Shown in pieces: positions 63,673-64,000 of a stretch of 64,000 bases of DNA. The notes below the pieces were generated by a model. The model saw only the letters and a program-made list of their open reading frames with translations, was not told where the DNA came from and made no database searches. Positions within the stretch are counted from its first letter, which is position 1; each line of letters starts with the position of its first letter. The stretch is from Vespula vulgaris (taxonomy: Eukaryota; Arthropoda; Insecta; Hymenoptera; Vespidae), in contig NC_066592.1 in NCBI RefSeq assembly GCF_905475345.1, positions 3,047,501-3,111,500 on the forward strand, read 5' to 3'. Both the position numbers and the translations under genes were made by a program.

Positions 63673-64000
63673 AACAGAACACGTAATAGAAGGACGTTAG
63701 TCGTTCTATTTTATTTTTGTTTATTTTTCTTTCTCCTATACACGTATTTAACATCTCGTGCCCGATGATATTTAAAGCGTTGATTTCTCAAATTATCAAG
63801 TCATTTCTAACTAGTTCTAGAATTGGATTTGACAGCTTGACAAGTATCAATCGCAAATGGATTCAAAATTGTCGCTTAGTTCTACTTTGGACGTCCAACG
63901 CGCGAATTCAAACGATCGATGACCGATACACTTCGACCATAGCTTCGCTATAGAGCCATGAATAACAGACAGGAAAATCTACTATTCCGATTGTGCATAT

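Larger units (their letters stand above)
62575..64000. other. Intron-like AT-rich DNA at the right edge
   Basis: GA and GT arrays (62636-62700) follow the candidate donor, then AT-rich unique sequence continues to the window end. Short open frames at 63244-63495 (-) and 63717-63953 (+) lack recognisable protein character. Confidence 0.4.

Overview
This window looks like non-coding DNA from an arthropod nuclear genome, most likely a hymenopteran insect (bee, wasp or ant). The DNA is AT-rich but CpG is not depleted. It is saturated with (GA)n/(CT)n, (TA)n, tri- and tetranucleotide microsatellites, has no bacterial-style gene packing, and carries eukaryotic splice signals. The lineage is an inference from composition, not from a recognised orthologue. 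Nearly all open frames longer than 60 codons are translations of simple repeats (poly-S/L, poly-R/E, poly-K, poly-N) and were left out.

One stretch reads convincingly as protein-coding: a short exon on the + strand, 14985-15119. It has an AG acceptor, an ATG at 14997, 41 codons of balanced, acidic, polar sequence and a CAG|GTAAGA donor, in phase 0. A two-codon upstream ORF ends on the start codon itself (TAATG overlap). Upstream, 11.7-12.8 kb has promoter-proximal character and two good donors (after 12455 and after 12824), so it may hold the 5' UTR exon(s) of the same gene. Downstream I find no secure next exon. The simplest reading is that most of the window after 15.1 kb is one very long first coding intron. 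Within it is an AG|GTAAGA junction at 46013/46014 that resembles a recursive (zero-length exon) splice site, a weak candidate exon at 43915-44112, several repeat-poor islands that may be enhancers, and a 484-bp non-autonomous Tc1/mariner-like element at 27200-27683.

The right end (about 59.9-62.6 kb) looks like a second transcription-start region. It is GC- and CpG-rich, with a strong donor after 60294. A candidate exon at 62393-62574 has a good acceptor and a CAG|GTGAGA donor, and its first ATG opens 32 codons that run into the donor. It could be an alternative promoter of the same gene or the start of the next one.

Layout: 1-11.9 kb repeat-rich upstream DNA; about 12-12.8 kb putative 5' UTR; 12.8-15 kb intron; 15.0-15.1 kb coding exon; 15.1-59.8 kb presumed intron or intergenic DNA; 59.9-62.6 kb second putative promoter and 5' exons; 62.6-64 kb intron-like DNA. 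No rRNA, tRNA, CRISPR array, operon or intact transposase gene was found. I did not find a complete undescribed system. The most checkable leads are the coding exon with its uORF, the recursive splice candidate and the second promoter region.
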